Source of the DNA: Bacteroidota bacterium
GTDB lineage: Bacteria; Bacteroidota; Bacteroidia; Chitinophagales; Chitinophagaceae
Direction of reading: 5' to 3'
NCBI GenBank assembly: GCA_018266775.1
Contig: JAFDZS010000018.1
Location: forward strand, 14,403-58,617
Length of the DNA stretch: 44,215 nucleotides
Below the pieces are notes generated by a model that saw nothing but the letters and a program-made list of their open reading frames with translations, ran no database searches and had not been told where the DNA came from. Both the position numbers and the translations under genes were made by a program. Within the stretch, counting starts at the first letter, position 1. Every line of letters starts with the position of its first letter. This document shows, piece by piece, positions 43,565-44,215 of the stretch.

Positions 43565-43746
43565 CAACAAAAGGTTTGCCGCAAGGCTGGCAGACGTAAT
43601 AACAATCGGTAGTTGTACTACTATCAGCTAATATCGGGCTTGACCGAATTCTATTTGGCTTTTAGTTGTTAACTTCAGTTTTTTAATCGGCTTCAGTTGC
43701 CGGGCAGACAGTTATAAAATACCAGCCCTGCAGCAAGCCTCGAACG
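43565..43746 (+). repeat. attC-like element 3
   Basis: Arms GGTTTGCCGCAAGGCTGG (43573-43590) and CCAGCCCTGCAGCAAGCC (43722-43739) pair at 15 of 18 positions strictly, and all differences are transitions. CAAC (43565-43568) precedes the left arm. The right flank reads TCGAACG instead of CGTTGG, so this last element may be altered or end the array. The interior keeps CGGGCTTGAC (43635-43644), TTAGTTGTTAACTT (43662-43675) and GCCGGGCAGACAG. Confidence 0.65.
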
Positions 43747-43929
43747 TCAGACTGTGAAAAAACTATCTTTCTTTTAAAAATTGGTTATTACAATTTCGTG
43801 TAAAGCTGATAGAAGCTGATTGAAACAACATTCAAAAATAAGCGTGGATATAATCGTAAAAAATGGAGTGGCTCATTTTGTTTGTAAAGGCACTTAATAA
43901 TAACGGTTTTTAAAGCACCTGCTTCAGTA

Positions 43930-43996
43930 GTCGGGATGGCAAGATTCAAATTGGCGACCTTCCCGCCTTAAAGCGGGACACGATAACCGGGCTACA
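43930..43996 (-). pseudogene. tRNA-like fragment (3' half resembles tRNA-Pro), unit 1
   Basis: Read on the minus strand, GGTCGCCAATTTGAATCTTG followed by CCATCCCGACTAC resembles the variable loop, T-arm and acceptor strand of a Bacteroidota tRNA-Pro. The anticodon-like arm CCCGC-TTTAAG-GCGGG has a 6-base loop, the T-stem has mismatches and the 5' acceptor strand is missing. It is probably a decayed or partial tRNA and not functional. Confidence 0.5.
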
Positions 43997-44070
43997 CTTT
44001 TTCTATCAAAAACATTTCTTCCAAAAACAACAAAGCCCTTCAATTGCTTGAAAGGCTTTCTGCTGCTGTA

Positions 44071-44137
44071 GTCGGGATGGCAAGATTCGAATTGGCGACC
44101 TTCCCGCCTTAAAGCGGGACACGATAATCGGGCTACA
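44071..44137 (-). pseudogene. tRNA-like fragment (3' half resembles tRNA-Pro), unit 2
   Basis: This is the second copy, 141 bases on, with the intact T-loop TTCGAAT where unit 1 has TTTGAAT. The same 6-base anticodon-like loop and missing 5' acceptor strand argue against a working tRNA. Confidence 0.5.
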
Positions 44138-44215
44138 CTTTTTCTATCAAAAACATTTCTTCCAAAAACAACAAAGCCCTTCAATTGCTTGAAAGGCTTT
44201 CTGCTGCTGTAGTCG

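Larger units (their letters stand above)
39299..43932. mobile_element. Integron-like recombinase plus cassette block
   Basis: The block holds a tyrosine recombinase (minus strand), a 200-base spacer and three single-gene units on the plus strand, each ending in an attC-like element. The 12-base direct repeat GCTTCAGTAGTC lies at both ends (39299-39310 and 43921-43932), next to tRNA-3'-like sequence on the right and TTCGAA-containing sequence on the left, so the whole block may itself have been inserted. The genes look more A+T-rich than the flanks by eye. The stretch 43747-43920 holds no gene that I can see. Confidence 0.65.
43927..44215 (-). repeat. 141-base tandem repeat running off the window
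   Basis: Units begin with GTAGTCGGGATGG at 43927 and 44068, and a third begins at 44209 with only 7 bases visible. The two full units differ at only two positions that I could see. Each holds, on the minus strand, a tRNA-3'-half-like segment followed by the AAAGCC...GGCTTT terminator hairpin. The near identity suggests recent duplication; more units may lie outside the window. Confidence 0.9.

Noticed and set aside
43924..44184. An 86-codon minus-strand ORF with a duplicated peptide containing RQFESCHPDY
   Set aside because: It is a translation of the 141-base tandem repeat and its tRNA-like segments; such ORFs are common artefacts at tRNA sequences.

Overview
The window comes from a Bacteroidota chromosome, most likely the family Chitinophagaceae. 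The evidence is the gene content (HemJ-type heme pathway, TonB receptor with a carboxypeptidase-regulatory-like domain, DUF2490 and DUF2167 proteins, MetX/OsmC/MetZ), the promoters of the Bacteroidota type (TTTG, about 19-21 bases, TAnnTTTG) and the lack of Shine-Dalgarno sequences. No rRNA, no intact canonical tRNA and no CRISPR array was seen.

Region 1 (1-12 kb) carries every enzyme that turns glutamyl-tRNA into protoheme. hemH and hemJ lie on the minus strand. hemA-C-D-E-F, a small four-helix-bundle gene, hemB and hemL run divergently on the plus strand. A siroheme-synthase gene overlapping a TauE/SafE permease gene follows, linking tetrapyrrole to sulfite metabolism, and then an exported Fe/Mn superoxide dismutase. 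Dispersed palindromic repeats (GTGAAT/ATTCAC type) fill the spacers, and one copy appears to lie in frame inside hemC.

Region 2 (12.7-17.5 kb) has a TonB receptor preceded by a 19-codon ORF ending in Cys-Cys-Cys, with a good promoter and two copies of a TAGTCTA-N9-TAGACT inverted repeat; this looks like sulfur or cysteine control. Beyond the receptor are a tRNA-like fold without a D-arm and two tandem copies of an apparently structured RNA element, then a DUF2490 outer-membrane gene and an array of GGAAGCT palindromes.

Region 3 (17.5-31.3 kb) is all minus strand: a tripartite RND efflux operon (TolC, RND pump, adaptor) headed by a small RGPP-tail protein, a GH78 alpha-L-rhamnosidase, and a sucrose operon (SLC45-type transporter, fructokinase, amylosucrase-like GH13) with two LacI-type operator candidates.

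Region 4 (31.3-39.3 kb) carries methionine genes (metX, an OsmC protein, a PLP-dependent sulfhydrylase), a DUF2167 protein, a large lipoprotein, an ArsR-SRPBCC-VOC group and two small proteins.

Region 5 (39.3-44.2 kb) is the most unusual. A tyrosine recombinase points away from three consecutive single-gene units (unknown protein; four-helix membrane protein; DUF3883 nuclease-like protein). Each unit ends in a roughly 180-190 base element whose 18-19 base terminal arms pair with each other but differ in sequence between units, while the interior is conserved. This is the layout of an integron platform with attC-like sites, yet the recombinase lacks the insertion typical of IntI. The block lies between copies of a 12-base direct repeat and abuts a 141-base tandem repeat holding tRNA-3'-half-like sequence that runs off the window.
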